Positions 27,572 to 35,747 of a stretch of DNA of 62,236 nt are shown in pieces. The notes under the pieces were generated by a model. It was not told the DNA's origin. It did no database searches and saw nothing but the letters and a program-made list of their open reading frames with translations. Each line of letters starts with the position of its first letter. Positions within the stretch are counted from its first letter, which is position 1. The stretch is from Acidobacteriota bacterium (GTDB taxonomy: Bacteria > Acidobacteriota > Terriglobia > Bryobacterales > Bryobacteraceae): assembly GCA_025350695.1 (NCBI GenBank), contig JANXXI010000239.1, positions 1 through 62,236 on the forward strand, read 5' to 3'. The translations under genes and the position numbers were made by a program.

Positions 27572-30500
27572 TTCGCTCTACCTCCCGGGGAAATTGTTTC
27601 GCGGGGCGCGATCATCGCGCATAGCCGCCCGAATAAATCGTTGTTATGAGTGAGCGAAATCCGGAATATTCGAGATTCTTCGCCTTTCAGCGCGAACAAC
27701 CCAACTCCGCCACTCTTCCATCTGTCATCGTTAAATGAATCTACAATCTGACCTTGGACGGACGTGGTGAATGAGTTTCCCGCCACCTCTACCGCCACCG
27801 TAAAAATGGATTCGCCACGCATCGATAGCGGCACTGGAAAGAATTGCGATTTTATTTTCTTTCCGCCGGCGACGATAAAACGCTCGAGAGTTACCGTTGG
27901 CAACGGCCCTGGACGGGTTTCAACCAAACGGCCGCCATAGTAATTGTTCATATCGACGGCGCGGAACACCCATGCAAAGGAACGCCTGTCGAGGCTGCCC
28001 GTTACTTCCAAGTGGTAATCGGTCAATGCGAGCGAGGGACTGAACAGAGCCAATTGTCCGGCCCTCAGCAGCCCATTTCTGTCATAGCTCCAGGTGCCGG
28101 CCCACCCGGCGCGGCCTTCCCATTGCGAGAGACCGGAGCGGAAATCCTCTTCGTGCGCAATTGCAGAACGATAGGCTATTCGCTGCTTGAATTGACTCCA
28201 GCTTCCCTCGTCCACCTTTGTGGAGGGTTCCATGGGAGCCGGCAATGCCTCTCCCTTGACGCTGATTTCTTTCGACCCGTTTGCCGCCGGTCGAGCCTTG
28301 GCTCTCACGACCGGTGCGCTCGCCGTTTCCGCATCCGTAATTCCGACATTGGCGGATACTTCGGTCTCCGCCGGAATTGGAGCAACAGGTTTTGGATTGC
28401 TTCGGCCCGAAGTCAGCATCCATACACCAAGTACAACTGGCAGGCTGAGAGTAATCCATTTCAAGTCTGCGGGAGCATTGCGCCAGAAAACGGAGAATCC
28501 ACGAGGTTGCTTTCTTTCTTGAATCTGCTGCCGCAGGGCGTCTTCGGTGTTGTTGGCCGGCTCATAAGGCGTCGGCTTTAGCCCGACGTTCATCGGTACG
28601 GCTGGAATCAACACCTGCAATGGGCCAAGCGAATAGTTAATTTTGGCAATGCTCTTCTTCGGCTTGCTCGCCGACATCGCCACAAGGCCGGCCATTGGAG
28701 GAAGTGCGTCGCCAACGGTCTTTTCCGCTTCCGGTGTCGTTGCAGGCTCGGCCATGAGCGGCGTTGGAATTCGGGCAAGAAGATTCTCGGCGGGAGGAGC
28801 CGTTACTGGCGGGGCCGGTGCAGGCACATCCGAATTCCTGAGCCTCCGGGCATGCCCTGTGGGCCGCGATGCTACTTCAAGACGTTTCGCATCGGACGGC
28901 TTTACCATGGGCTCTTTCTTGGACGCTGGCAGCGTATCGAGCAAGGGGAATACATGGCAAGTGGAAATCGGGGCCGAAGTACGCCAGGACACAGATCCAC
29001 AAGCAGCGGCCGCAGCCGCCAGAGTGGCTGGAATCTCGTTTGCCCTCAAGGACGCAGCGGCTTGGTTTAACTTTTCCAAGTTTTCTTTCCAACCGCTAAC
29101 TGGCGCTTGCTGGCACTCCCGCGCCAACATCGCCGGAATACCGGAAGCGTGTCGCAGATTCGCGGTAAGATCCGCTAATTCCGTGAGGGAAACGGGTGAA
29201 AATACAGCTTCGGGCGGGGCGAATGTCCCGACCGGCCCGGCTTGGGCAGGACTCAGACTAGTGTCGGAGGACACAGTAGAGGCGCATTGCCGAGGTAAGG
29301 CCGCTTCGCTCACCACAAATGCCGAGTGGGCCTCGATACCCGCAAGCGCGACCTCACCTCTTTGCGACTCCAAGGCGATAGGCAGAGGCGAAGCAGGCGC
29401 CATCGGCGGCGGGGCGGACTCAAGTATCTGCTCTATGCGCGGGCCTACTAATTTTTGGACTCGCGCCGTGAGGTCCGTCCAGAGAATGTGGTCGTTGCCA
29501 TTGGCTTGCGCTTCGAGCGCTTGAGTTTCGAGGCGGAAACTTAGCCCGGACTCGCCGGAACCGACCTGGTCCGCCAGTGGGAAGCCGGCAACCGAAGCAT
29601 GGATTGCAGTTGAAGCCCCGAGGGCTGGAACATTTTTGAGGCAGAAACTTAGCCATGACTCGCCAGAACCGACCTGGTCCGCTAGTGGGAACGCAACCGA
29701 AGTATAGGTTGCAGTTGAAACCCCGTGGGCTGGAACACTTTCGTGGCGGAAACTCAGCCATGACTCACTGGAACCGATGTGGTCCGCTAGTGTGAAGCCG
29801 GCGGCCGAAGCATGGATTGCAGTTGAAACCCCGACGGCTGGAACGCTGGGGAAAGTGTCAGGGACCAGGGAATACTGGTTCCCAATGGTAGGTGTGAGAT
29901 TTTTGGCTGAGGCCGGAGTCAGCTTACAGCACTTTCCAGTTTCAATCCCAGTTTCAATCGAGGAAAGCGCGTCAACTGAGAAGTCTAAATCCAGCCGTCG
30001 TTCTGCGAACTGGGGATCCATGCCTGGCCAGGACCAAAGGGCGGGGTCAGCACCCAAACCGATCGGGGGGCGCTTCGATCGCAGCGAAGATCTGAAGGCC
30101 AGATCTGTCATGGCGAGCACAGCCGACAAATCGACCGTTGAGTTTGATTTGTGAAACAGCGCGCGGGGGTTCAGCTGGAGCGGAGCAGGTTCGGCGAACT
30201 CAAAGACGCTCACGGCACGCAGTGGTGTCACGGAGACCTTCAGTGAACCTGCCATCCGTGGCGGTGGAATGTTTACCGCGCCCTCAACCTTGATCCGCTC
30301 CGGTCCGAAATGGGGCTCGGAATTCGGCCATCTGATTTCGTTGTTCTGTTCGAATCGAATTGATTCCGGAGCCCTTCGCGCCGGTTCCAATTCCATGTCT
30401 ACTCTTTCGCATTGGGAAAGAGCAGATGGCGCAGGTAAGAGCACAAGTGCGCTAATCGCAGCCGGAATCGAAAACTGTTCCTGCTCGAAATGTCCGGATT

Positions 30501-31848
30501 GAGAAACGCCCGCGGATTTCGGGTGAAGAATCGCAGGGCGTCGGAACGCCGGTCGCATCGCAAAACCGGAGTGCGGATCGGTTGGCAATGTAAGACGATG
30601 GAGTTCTATCCTGGTGGCTAAAGCAATGGCCTCGATCCCAGTGATTGATGTGAAGGTTCCCGCGGCAGATCGCGGATGGACTCCCGAGTCGTTCACGGCT
30701 TCGCTTATTTCAAACCTTGCAAGGAATTTTCCGGGCGGCGCCAGACCCGGCACATAGGATCTAGCCTTTGGCCTGAGCGTCCCCGCCTCAAGGGGAGAAA
30801 CCCAGCCGCCAGGTAACGAGTTGGCTTCTCCGAAGAACGACGGCAGTTCAATACCCTTAACATCGATCGCCCCGGCCAGCGCAAGACCGGAGACCTGGGC
30901 TACCTTAAAGACCGCACGCGAACGCTCCAGCCTGGGCGTAAGGGACTCGAATTCGGGCTGTCCCATTGGCTCCGCGGGAGAACCATGGATGACGGGCTCA
31001 AACGAAATGACGCGTTCCGGGGCAATTGGCGGGATGACCGGCGGAGGAGGAGCCAATTCGCTTTGGATGGCGAAGGCCAAACGGGCCATTGCAGGGATCG
31101 AAGACGTGAGCCAATTCAACGGAATGGCAGCCGTTTTGTCTGTTGGCTCGCCCTTTTCCCCGGTTCGCGCGGAAACGGAGAGCGTAATGAGTCCCGCGCC
31201 CTCTCGGCGAAGCAACAACAAAACGCGCCGCCGCGAAATCGCAGGCGCTCCACCCCAAGGTGCGGCTTTGATCGCTGAAACTGGAGACAGCAAACCACGA
31301 TAGGCTGCAACTGAGGCCTGTTGCATTGCCTCGTGCAATTGTGTGGAAATGCCGCCGCTGTGCTGAAACCGTCGGGGTTCGTCGGCAGGCGGCAACAACG
31401 GCTCACAGCCGGAGCTGATATTGCTTAGAGCATCAAAGAGCAGATCGTCGTTAGGGCACTCGTCATCACTGTCTCGGAAATCATGCGCCCGCCCCCCACC
31501 GCTTGAGGCCATGGTATGGGCGGCTTCAAGAGCTGCCGAATAGGCCGAGGCTTGTTGGGCTGCTTCTTCCACGGTATCCGTAGCGTCTTGAAAACCCCGC
31601 CGATTCGAGAAGTTTGCTGCCCCGCCATTACCAGATCGCGTCGCCCCACCTAAGCTTCCAACGCCCACCTCCGTAAGAGTCTTGTTGCGCGAGCGCGTCG
31701 AATTCCGCATGTCGCCCGAGACAAGGCTCTCAAGCGCCAAAAGGGACTGTTCTTTGACGTACTGCTTCCGATGATCCTCCGAGCAAAACTCGGAGTCCTT
31801 CAGGCGACGCAGAAGCGGAATAGTCTTTTTGCAGAAGAGACACTGCAT
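27568..31848 (-). CDS. Very large zinc-finger/membrane protein with C-terminal lamin-G-like domain
   Basis: 1426 residues. The N-terminus carries a small zinc-finger (MQCLFCKKTIPLLRRL, then SEFCSEDHRKQY). Residues about 60-1120 are low complexity, rich in Ala, Pro, Ser and Glu, without obvious domains except scattered beta-like segments. A single TM helix lies near 1127-1146 (WITLSLPVVLGVWMLTSG). After it come a linker and a jelly-roll domain (about 1225-1400) resembling DUF1080/lamin-G-like folds (EDFRSGLSQWEGRAGW, VFRAVDMNNYYGGRLVETR, VQGQIVDSFNDDRWKSGGVG). Without a signal peptide, the zinc finger should face the cytosol and the jelly roll the periplasm. It contains three tandem repeats (see separate entry). 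Coupled to the TPR gene downstream. Confidence 0.75.
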   Translation of the reverse strand: MQCLFCKKTIPLLRRLKDSEFCSEDHRKQYVKEQSLLALESLVSGDMRNSTRSRNKTLTEVGVGSLGGATRSGNGGAANFSNRRGFQDATDTVEEAAQQASAYSAALEAAHTMASSGGGRAHDFRDSDDECPNDDLLFDALSNISSGCEPLLPPADEPRRFQHSGGISTQLHEAMQQASVAAYRGLLSPVSAIKAAPWGGAPAISRRRVLLLLRREGAGLITLSVSARTGEKGEPTDKTAAIPLNWLTSSIPAMARLAFAIQSELAPPPPVIPPIAPERVISFEPVIHGSPAEPMGQPEFESLTPRLERSRAVFKVAQVSGLALAGAIDVKGIELPSFFGEANSLPGGWVSPLEAGTLRPKARSYVPGLAPPGKFLARFEISEAVNDSGVHPRSAAGTFTSITGIEAIALATRIELHRLTLPTDPHSGFAMRPAFRRPAILHPKSAGVSQSGHFEQEQFSIPAAISALVLLPAPSALSQCERVDMELEPARRAPESIRFEQNNEIRWPNSEPHFGPERIKVEGAVNIPPPRMAGSLKVSVTPLRAVSVFEFAEPAPLQLNPRALFHKSNSTVDLSAVLAMTDLAFRSSLRSKRPPIGLGADPALWSWPGMDPQFAERRLDLDFSVDALSSIETGIETGKCCKLTPASAKNLTPTIGNQYSLVPDTFPSVPAVGVSTAIHASAAGFTLADHIGSSESWLSFRHESVPAHGVSTATYTSVAFPLADQVGSGESWLSFCLKNVPALGASTAIHASVAGFPLADQVGSGESGLSFRLETQALEAQANGNDHILWTDLTARVQKLVGPRIEQILESAPPPMAPASPLPIALESQRGEVALAGIEAHSAFVVSEAALPRQCASTVSSDTSLSPAQAGPVGTFAPPEAVFSPVSLTELADLTANLRHASGIPAMLARECQQAPVSGWKENLEKLNQAAASLRANEIPATLAAAAAACGSVSWRTSAPISTCHVFPLLDTLPASKKEPMVKPSDAKRLEVASRPTGHARRLRNSDVPAPAPPVTAPPAENLLARIPTPLMAEPATTPEAEKTVGDALPPMAGLVAMSASKPKKSIAKINYSLGPLQVLIPAVPMNVGLKPTPYEPANNTEDALRQQIQERKQPRGFSVFWRNAPADLKWITLSLPVVLGVWMLTSGRSNPKPVAPIPAETEVSANVGITDAETASAPVVRAKARPAANGSKEISVKGEALPAPMEPSTKVDEGSWSQFKQRIAYRSAIAHEEDFRSGLSQWEGRAGWAGTWSYDRNGLLRAGQLALFSPSLALTDYHLEVTGSLDRRSFAWVFRAVDMNNYYGGRLVETRPGPLPTVTLERFIVAGGKKIKSQFFPVPLSMRGESIFTVAVEVAGNSFTTSVQGQIVDSFNDDRWKSGGVGLFALKGEESRIFRISLTHNNDLFGRLCAMIAPRETISPGGRAK
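29520..29840 (-). repeat. Three tandem 105-108-bp coding repeats
   Basis: Inside the 1426-residue protein (residues about 670-775) a unit of about 35 residues occurs three times: a VPA-x-GVSTA core, then TSVA or HASVAGF, then (T/P)LADQVGSGESWLSF. At DNA level the copies carry GCAGTTGAA(A/G)CCCC at about 107-base spacing near 29606, 29712 and 29818. The high DNA identity suggests a recent duplication inside the gene. Confidence 0.7.
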
Positions 31849-32010
31849 AGCAAATAGTCAGAGGGCCAATATTCAACTGGCGCAAAATCAATAGCCTTTG
31901 CGCTGCTATTTACCATACTAGGCAAGATTGACATTTTTTAGAACGCGGCGAACTACTTAAAAAAGGAGTTATATATACAGTTACCCTAGCCTCATCCTAG
32001 AGAAGAAGCC

Positions 32011-33150
32011 TTAGCTGATCGACTGAATCATCAAATCCGGGCGCTTAAAAACGGCGTTATCGAGCTCCACACCGAGCCCGGGACCCGGAGGAAGTGGAAA
32101 TTCGCCATTCACAGGGGAAAGCGTAGGACTGATAATGTTCAGGTACTCATCGTCGTAGTGACGGCGCACGGTCTCGATAATCTTAAGGTTCGGCAAGTTC
32201 GCCGCCAAATGAAGAGAGGCCGCGTGCAGAACCGGTCCACCACAATTGTGAGGGGCAACGGGGAGGTAGTAGGTTTCCGCCATGGTGGAGACCTTCTTGG
32301 CTTCGGAAATGCCTCCGGTCCAGCAGATGTCGGGCATGATGAATTGCGCCGCACCCCTTTCCATTACTTCACGGAATCCCCAGCGGCTCATGAGCCGCTC
32401 AGAAAGACATAAGGGCAATCTTGTGGATCGGGCCAACCGGTCATAGGCTGGAAGATTGTCCTGTGGCAGCATTTCTTCAAGCCACATGGGTTTGAACGGC
32501 TCCAGTTCCTGCGCAATCTGAATAGCGCATGGCAAAGTCCATAACCCGTGGAATTCCATGGCGACATCCATCTGGTCACCAAAGCGTTCGCGAATCGCTC
32601 GGAGAGGCTGAAGGCCTTCCTTCATTTGAGCAGGCGAGATGAAGTTGCCCCCAGTCTGCCTGGCAATCGAATCGAAGGGCCAGATTTTCATTGCCCGAAT
32701 GCCACTTTCGAGAAGGGATTCGGCCAGACGAACAGGCTCTTTCATGAAATCGAGATGATCGTAACAGGTGTTATAGGTCGGAATTGTCTTGCGGGAAGCG
32801 CCGCCGAGCAATTTGTAGATCGGTTGCCCCGATGCCTTGCCGGCGAGGTCCCAGAGGGCTATGTCAATTGCCGAAATGGCTCGCAATTCCGCTCCTGCCC
32901 AACCAGCGTAGGACACAGCCAGGAACATATCGGCCCAAAGCTTGTCGATTTCTGATGGGTCACGCCCAAGAAGAATAGGGGCGAGGGAATCCAAAACGAC
33001 GGAGCCTTCAGCGCCTGGTGAAGGATAGGTTTCCCCTAGGCCAATCAACCCTGCATCAGTATGAAGACGAACCCAAAGCCATTTGATGGGCCCGGCGTGA
33101 ACGGTAATACCCTTTGAAAGCTTCAGTATTTCTACTTTCGTGATCCGCAA
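32011..33150 (-). CDS. Mandelate racemase/muconate lactonizing enzyme family protein
   Basis: 379 residues, cytosolic. Enolase-superfamily layout: N-terminal capping domain (RITKVEILKL, LIGLGETYPSPGAEG), AISAIDIALWDLAGKASGQP, then the barrel with AMKIWPFD, metal ligand region VAMEFHGLWT, LEEMLPQDN, the SER loop (LCLSERLMSR), QFIMPDICWTGGISEAKKV, catalytic-type His in PVAPHNCGGPVLHAA, and the C-terminal PGLGVELD. The set suggests a sugar-acid dehydratase (galactonate-like), but substrate is not readable. The start is TTG at 33150, 9 bases after the carD stop, without a good Shine-Dalgarno; it is probably expressed with carD. Confidence 0.85.
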   Translation of the reverse strand: MRITKVEILKLSKGITVHAGPIKWLWVRLHTDAGLIGLGETYPSPGAEGSVVLDSLAPILLGRDPSEIDKLWADMFLAVSYAGWAGAELRAISAIDIALWDLAGKASGQPIYKLLGGASRKTIPTYNTCYDHLDFMKEPVRLAESLLESGIRAMKIWPFDSIARQTGGNFISPAQMKEGLQPLRAIRERFGDQMDVAMEFHGLWTLPCAIQIAQELEPFKPMWLEEMLPQDNLPAYDRLARSTRLPLCLSERLMSRWGFREVMERGAAQFIMPDICWTGGISEAKKVSTMAETYYLPVAPHNCGGPVLHAASLHLAANLPNLKIIETVRRHYDDEYLNIISPTLSPVNGEFPLPPGPGLGVELDNAVFKRPDLMIQSIS

Positions 33151-33159
33151 AGCGCTTAG

Positions 33160-33669
33160 TTACATGGCCTCAGGCATGGGGAGTCCGGACTTGAGAAGGG
33201 CTTTCGAAAGAGTTTCGATGCTGGATCCTTCGTTGATGCCTTTGGCAATCGAGACTTCTGAAATCAGTAAGCTCCTAGCCTTATCCAACATCTTCTTTTC
33301 CCGAAACGAGAGTGGCTTTTCTCTTTGGATGATGATGAGGGTCTTGAACACCTCCGCTACAGCCAAAAGTCCACCAACTCGCATCTTGTCGGAATTTTCT
33401 TTGAAGCGGTCCTTCCAATCAGCCGTAAGGTGGATCGAACCATTGGAAAGGAAGGCTAGCACTCGAGCAGTTTCCGTAGCCTTGGTAACTTTCCGTAGTC
33501 CAACACAACTGGCATGCGAAAAGGGAACCATTACAGTTAAGTGATTAGTGGCAAGCCGAAGCAGGTAGAATCGCTCCAACTGTGCGCCGAAATTCCGGCT
33601 ACTAATATTTTCAATCACCCCGACACCGTGGTTGGGATAAACTACTCTTTCGCCTATTTGAAAGGTCAT
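33160..33669 (-). CDS. carD: CarD-family transcription regulator
   Basis: 169 residues. N-terminal RNA polymerase-interacting (RID/Tudor-like) domain: FQIGERVVYPNHGVGVIENI and ERFYLLRLATNHLTVMVPFS; the C-terminal half is the helical DNA-binding domain (NSDKMRVGGLLAVAEVFKTL, LSFREKKMLDKARSLLISEV). CarD binds the RNA polymerase beta subunit and stabilises open promoter complexes, mostly at rRNA promoters. I chose the ATG at 33669; a GTG six codons upstream is also possible. A strong sigma-70-like promoter lies 59 bases upstream (33728-33756). The enolase-superfamily gene follows at once. Confidence 0.9.
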   Translation of the reverse strand: MTFQIGERVVYPNHGVGVIENISSRNFGAQLERFYLLRLATNHLTVMVPFSHASCVGLRKVTKATETARVLAFLSNGSIHLTADWKDRFKENSDKMRVGGLLAVAEVFKTLIIIQREKPLSFREKKMLDKARSLLISEVSIAKGINEGSSIETLSKALLKSGLPMPEAM

Positions 33670-33727
33670 TGCGGGGACCCCATACACTTCATAAAGGTTA
33701 TTTAACTACTAGAAGACGCTTGGATGA

Positions 33728-33756
33728 ATTGTAAGGGTATTGTAAAATTACGTCAA
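33728..33756 (-). promoter_or_regulatory. Sigma-70-type promoter for carD
   Basis: On the minus strand TTGACG (33756-33751), a 17-base spacer, and TACAAT (33733-33728). Transcription would start near 33721, leaving a leader of about 50 bases. This is the best-matching -35/-10 pair found in the window. Confidence 0.7.
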
Positions 33757-33993
33757 CAAGAAAATTCGGAAAAAACCAATATTTACAATGGGTTCTGCAA
33801 CACCCACCGCATTTGGGGGGATTCAATGTGGGATTTCAGTCACTTGGAGACGGTGCGAGACACGTGCTGCCGGTGTGCAAATAGTACCAGCTGAACTGAA
33901 ATTTCAGTCACACGTTGCTGGATTAAGTACACCTCTTCAAGGTGCTGTGATGGTAAGCGTATTTGGTGGTTTGCGCCCACAAAGACGTGGTGC
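33757..33993. other. Intergenic region without a recognisable gene
   Basis: Between the carD promoter and the stop of the polyprenyl synthase gene. It holds an 11-base direct repeat, ATTTCAGTCAC, at 33833-33843 and 33901-33911, and a small hairpin with CACCTCTTCAAGGTG near 33930. A 69-codon open frame across it has no protein-like composition. It should carry the 3' end of the synthase transcript; a small RNA cannot be excluded. Confidence 0.35.
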
Positions 33994-34995
33994 CTAGTGA
34001 TCGCGTTCTGTAACCAATTCCGAGATGGCGGCTAGAGCACGTTGGACATTAGAGTCCGGGAACGAGGAAATGATTTTGCGGGCAGCATCAGCGAATACTT
34101 CGGCGCGTTTGCGGGCACGTTCGATACCCTTTTGCGATGAAGTAAATTCAAAAATCCGTTCAAAGGAAATTTCGGCGTAGTCGCTGGATCGGAGAACGGC
34201 CTCCACTGCCTGCTTTTCGATTGGAGTGGCATTTTCCAAAGCGTAGATCAAAGGCAGTGTGATCTTACCTTCTCGCAAATCGCTGCCTACGGGTTTCCCA
34301 AGTACAGATTCAGAAGCGGTGAAGTCCAGAATGTCGTCTACCAATTGAAAGGCCATTCCCAGATTCCAGGCGAAGTTGCCCAGACGGGATTCTTCTTCTT
34401 CGTTGGCCCCTCCGACAATCGCCCCCAATCGGGCGCAGACGGAGAACAGGCTGGCGGTCTTGCGGTCGACCAGATCCATATAGTCGGCCTCGGACACGGA
34501 GAGCTTGCCGATGCGTTCCAGTTGCAGGACTTCGCCTTCCACCATTAGCTGAGTAAGCGAAATGAGCAGATCAAGGACGCGGAAGTTGCGTTCCTTGAGC
34601 GCCATCTGGAAGGCCTGCATATAGAGCCAGTCGCCTGCCAACACGCTGGTGTGATTGCCCCACAACATGTTGGTGGAAGCACGGCCGCGACGAGTTTCGG
34701 CGACGTCAATCACGTCGTCGTGGACCAAGGTGGCGGTGTGGACCATTTCAACAACGGCGCCTAGCCGAAAGGCCGTTTCCCCTGGTTTACCGAAGAGGCG
34801 GCATGCCAGCAGCAATAATGTGGGACGAAGCCGCTTTCCGCCCCCGGCATGCAGATGTTTGGTGATTGCCGAAATAGTATCGATGCTTGCGATCGATTCC
34901 AGACGAATCTCTTCCTCAACGGACTTTAGATCGTCTTTGACGATCTGGTAGATTTCGAGGGCGGAAAAAGTCTGGCCGAGCTTGCCAAATGCCAT
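33994..34995 (-). CDS. Long-chain polyprenyl diphosphate synthase
   Basis: 333 residues from the ATG at 34995 (MAFGKLGQTFSALEIYQIVK), with GAGG a few bases before it; the longer frame to 35199 has no family match in its first 68 codons. Trans-isoprenyl synthase motifs: GGGKRLRPTLLLL, first Asp-rich motif LVHDDVIDVAETRRG, GNHTSVLAGDWLYMQAF, QLMVEGEVLQLER, and second Asp-rich motif FQLVDDILDF, then KPVGSDLREGKITLPLIYAL. It elongates allylic diphosphates with IPP for the quinone side chain (IspB/HepT-type) in the cytosol. Its 5' end overlaps nothing if the 34995 start is used; the TPR gene diverges from 35049. Confidence 0.9.
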   Translation of the reverse strand: MAFGKLGQTFSALEIYQIVKDDLKSVEEEIRLESIASIDTISAITKHLHAGGGKRLRPTLLLLACRLFGKPGETAFRLGAVVEMVHTATLVHDDVIDVAETRRGRASTNMLWGNHTSVLAGDWLYMQAFQMALKERNFRVLDLLISLTQLMVEGEVLQLERIGKLSVSEADYMDLVDRKTASLFSVCARLGAIVGGANEEEESRLGNFAWNLGMAFQLVDDILDFTASESVLGKPVGSDLREGKITLPLIYALENATPIEKQAVEAVLRSSDYAEISFERIFEFTSSQKGIERARKRAEVFADAARKIISSFPDSNVQRALAAISELVTERDH

Positions 34996-35048
34996 GGAAA
35001 CCTCAAGTTTACCCGTTTGGTGAAGGGTCTGGCAAACTGGAGGGGAAG

Positions 35049-35747
35049 ATGCTTTCGTTTCCGATCCTAGTTTTTCAGCTCGCGGTGGCGGCAAACCCTT
35101 ATGAACAGGGTGTCCGTTTACTTGAAGCGGGCCAATTGGCGGAGGCGCGCGGGTTCCTGGAAATCGCTTTAAAGCAGTCGCCGGGTAACGCACAAGCATG
35201 GAAAGCGTTGGGGGTAGCTTCCGCCATGAGTGGCGATTATGCCTCTGCGGAAGCGCCTTTCGGGAGGGCTTGCGCGCTAAACGCCAAGTTACCGGACGCC
35301 TGTTATTTTCACGCGCGTGCGCTGTATGCTTTGAATCAATTCACTCCGGCATTGGCGGTACTTGAACGGCTGAAGGACCCAACTGAAGGCCGTACCTTCT
35401 CCGCAATGGGGCAGGCCTATGAGGCTTTGGGACGCTCCAAAGAAGCCGAGCAAGCTTTTCAGAAAGCGCTTCGAGCACACGACGGGCAGGGGGAAGCGAA
35501 TTTACGTTATGGCATTTTCCTTTTCCGATCCGGCAAATTGGACGAGGCCGCGAAGTCACTTGAACAGGCTGCTAGGTTGATGCCGAAATCGGCCGAAGCC
35601 TTTGCGGAACTAGGCAGGGTTCGTTATCAGCAAGGGCTCCTTGAAGAAGCGGAGAAGTGGCTAGTTGGCGCACTTGCGCTCGAGCCTTCGCGCGAACCGG
35701 CACAACTCATGCTCGATAAGGTGCGAAGACTTCAAGGCTTAAAGTAA
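35049..35747 (+). CDS. Secreted TPR-repeat protein
   Basis: 232 residues. The ATG at 35049 follows GGAGGGGAAG and begins a signal peptide (MLSFPILVFQLAVAANP). The mature part is a row of TPRs: YEQGVRLLEAGQLAEARGFL, SPGNAQAWKALGVASAMSGD, TFSAMGQAYEALGRSKEAEQ, LRYGIFLFRSGKLDEAAKSL, AFAELGRVRYQQGLLEEAEK. Likely a periplasmic protein-interaction module; partner unknown. Its 3' end overlaps the convergent CRTAC1 gene by 16 bases. Confidence 0.8.
   Translation: MLSFPILVFQLAVAANPYEQGVRLLEAGQLAEARGFLEIALKQSPGNAQAWKALGVASAMSGDYASAEAPFGRACALNAKLPDACYFHARALYALNQFTPALAVLERLKDPTEGRTFSAMGQAYEALGRSKEAEQAFQKALRAHDGQGEANLRYGIFLFRSGKLDEAAKSLEQAARLMPKSAEAFAELGRVRYQQGLLEEAEKWLVGALALEPSREPAQLMLDKVRRLQGLK

Noticed and set aside
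28643-29524. Open frame of 293 codons on the + strand
   Set aside because: It is antisense to the 1426-residue gene, has a composition driven by its GC-rich complement and no domain; the minus-strand gene with TPR coupling explains the region.
29580-29840. Possible CRISPR-like repeats
   Set aside because: The three repeats are 107 bases apart, lie in a coding frame and lack unique spacers of constant length.
31926-31975. TTGACA followed by TATATA on the + strand
   Set aside because: Spacing is far from 17 bases and no + strand gene follows; the next genes are on the - strand.
33788-33997. 69-codon open frame upstream of the synthase stop
   Set aside because: No Shine-Dalgarno, no protein-like composition, and it overlaps the direct repeats.
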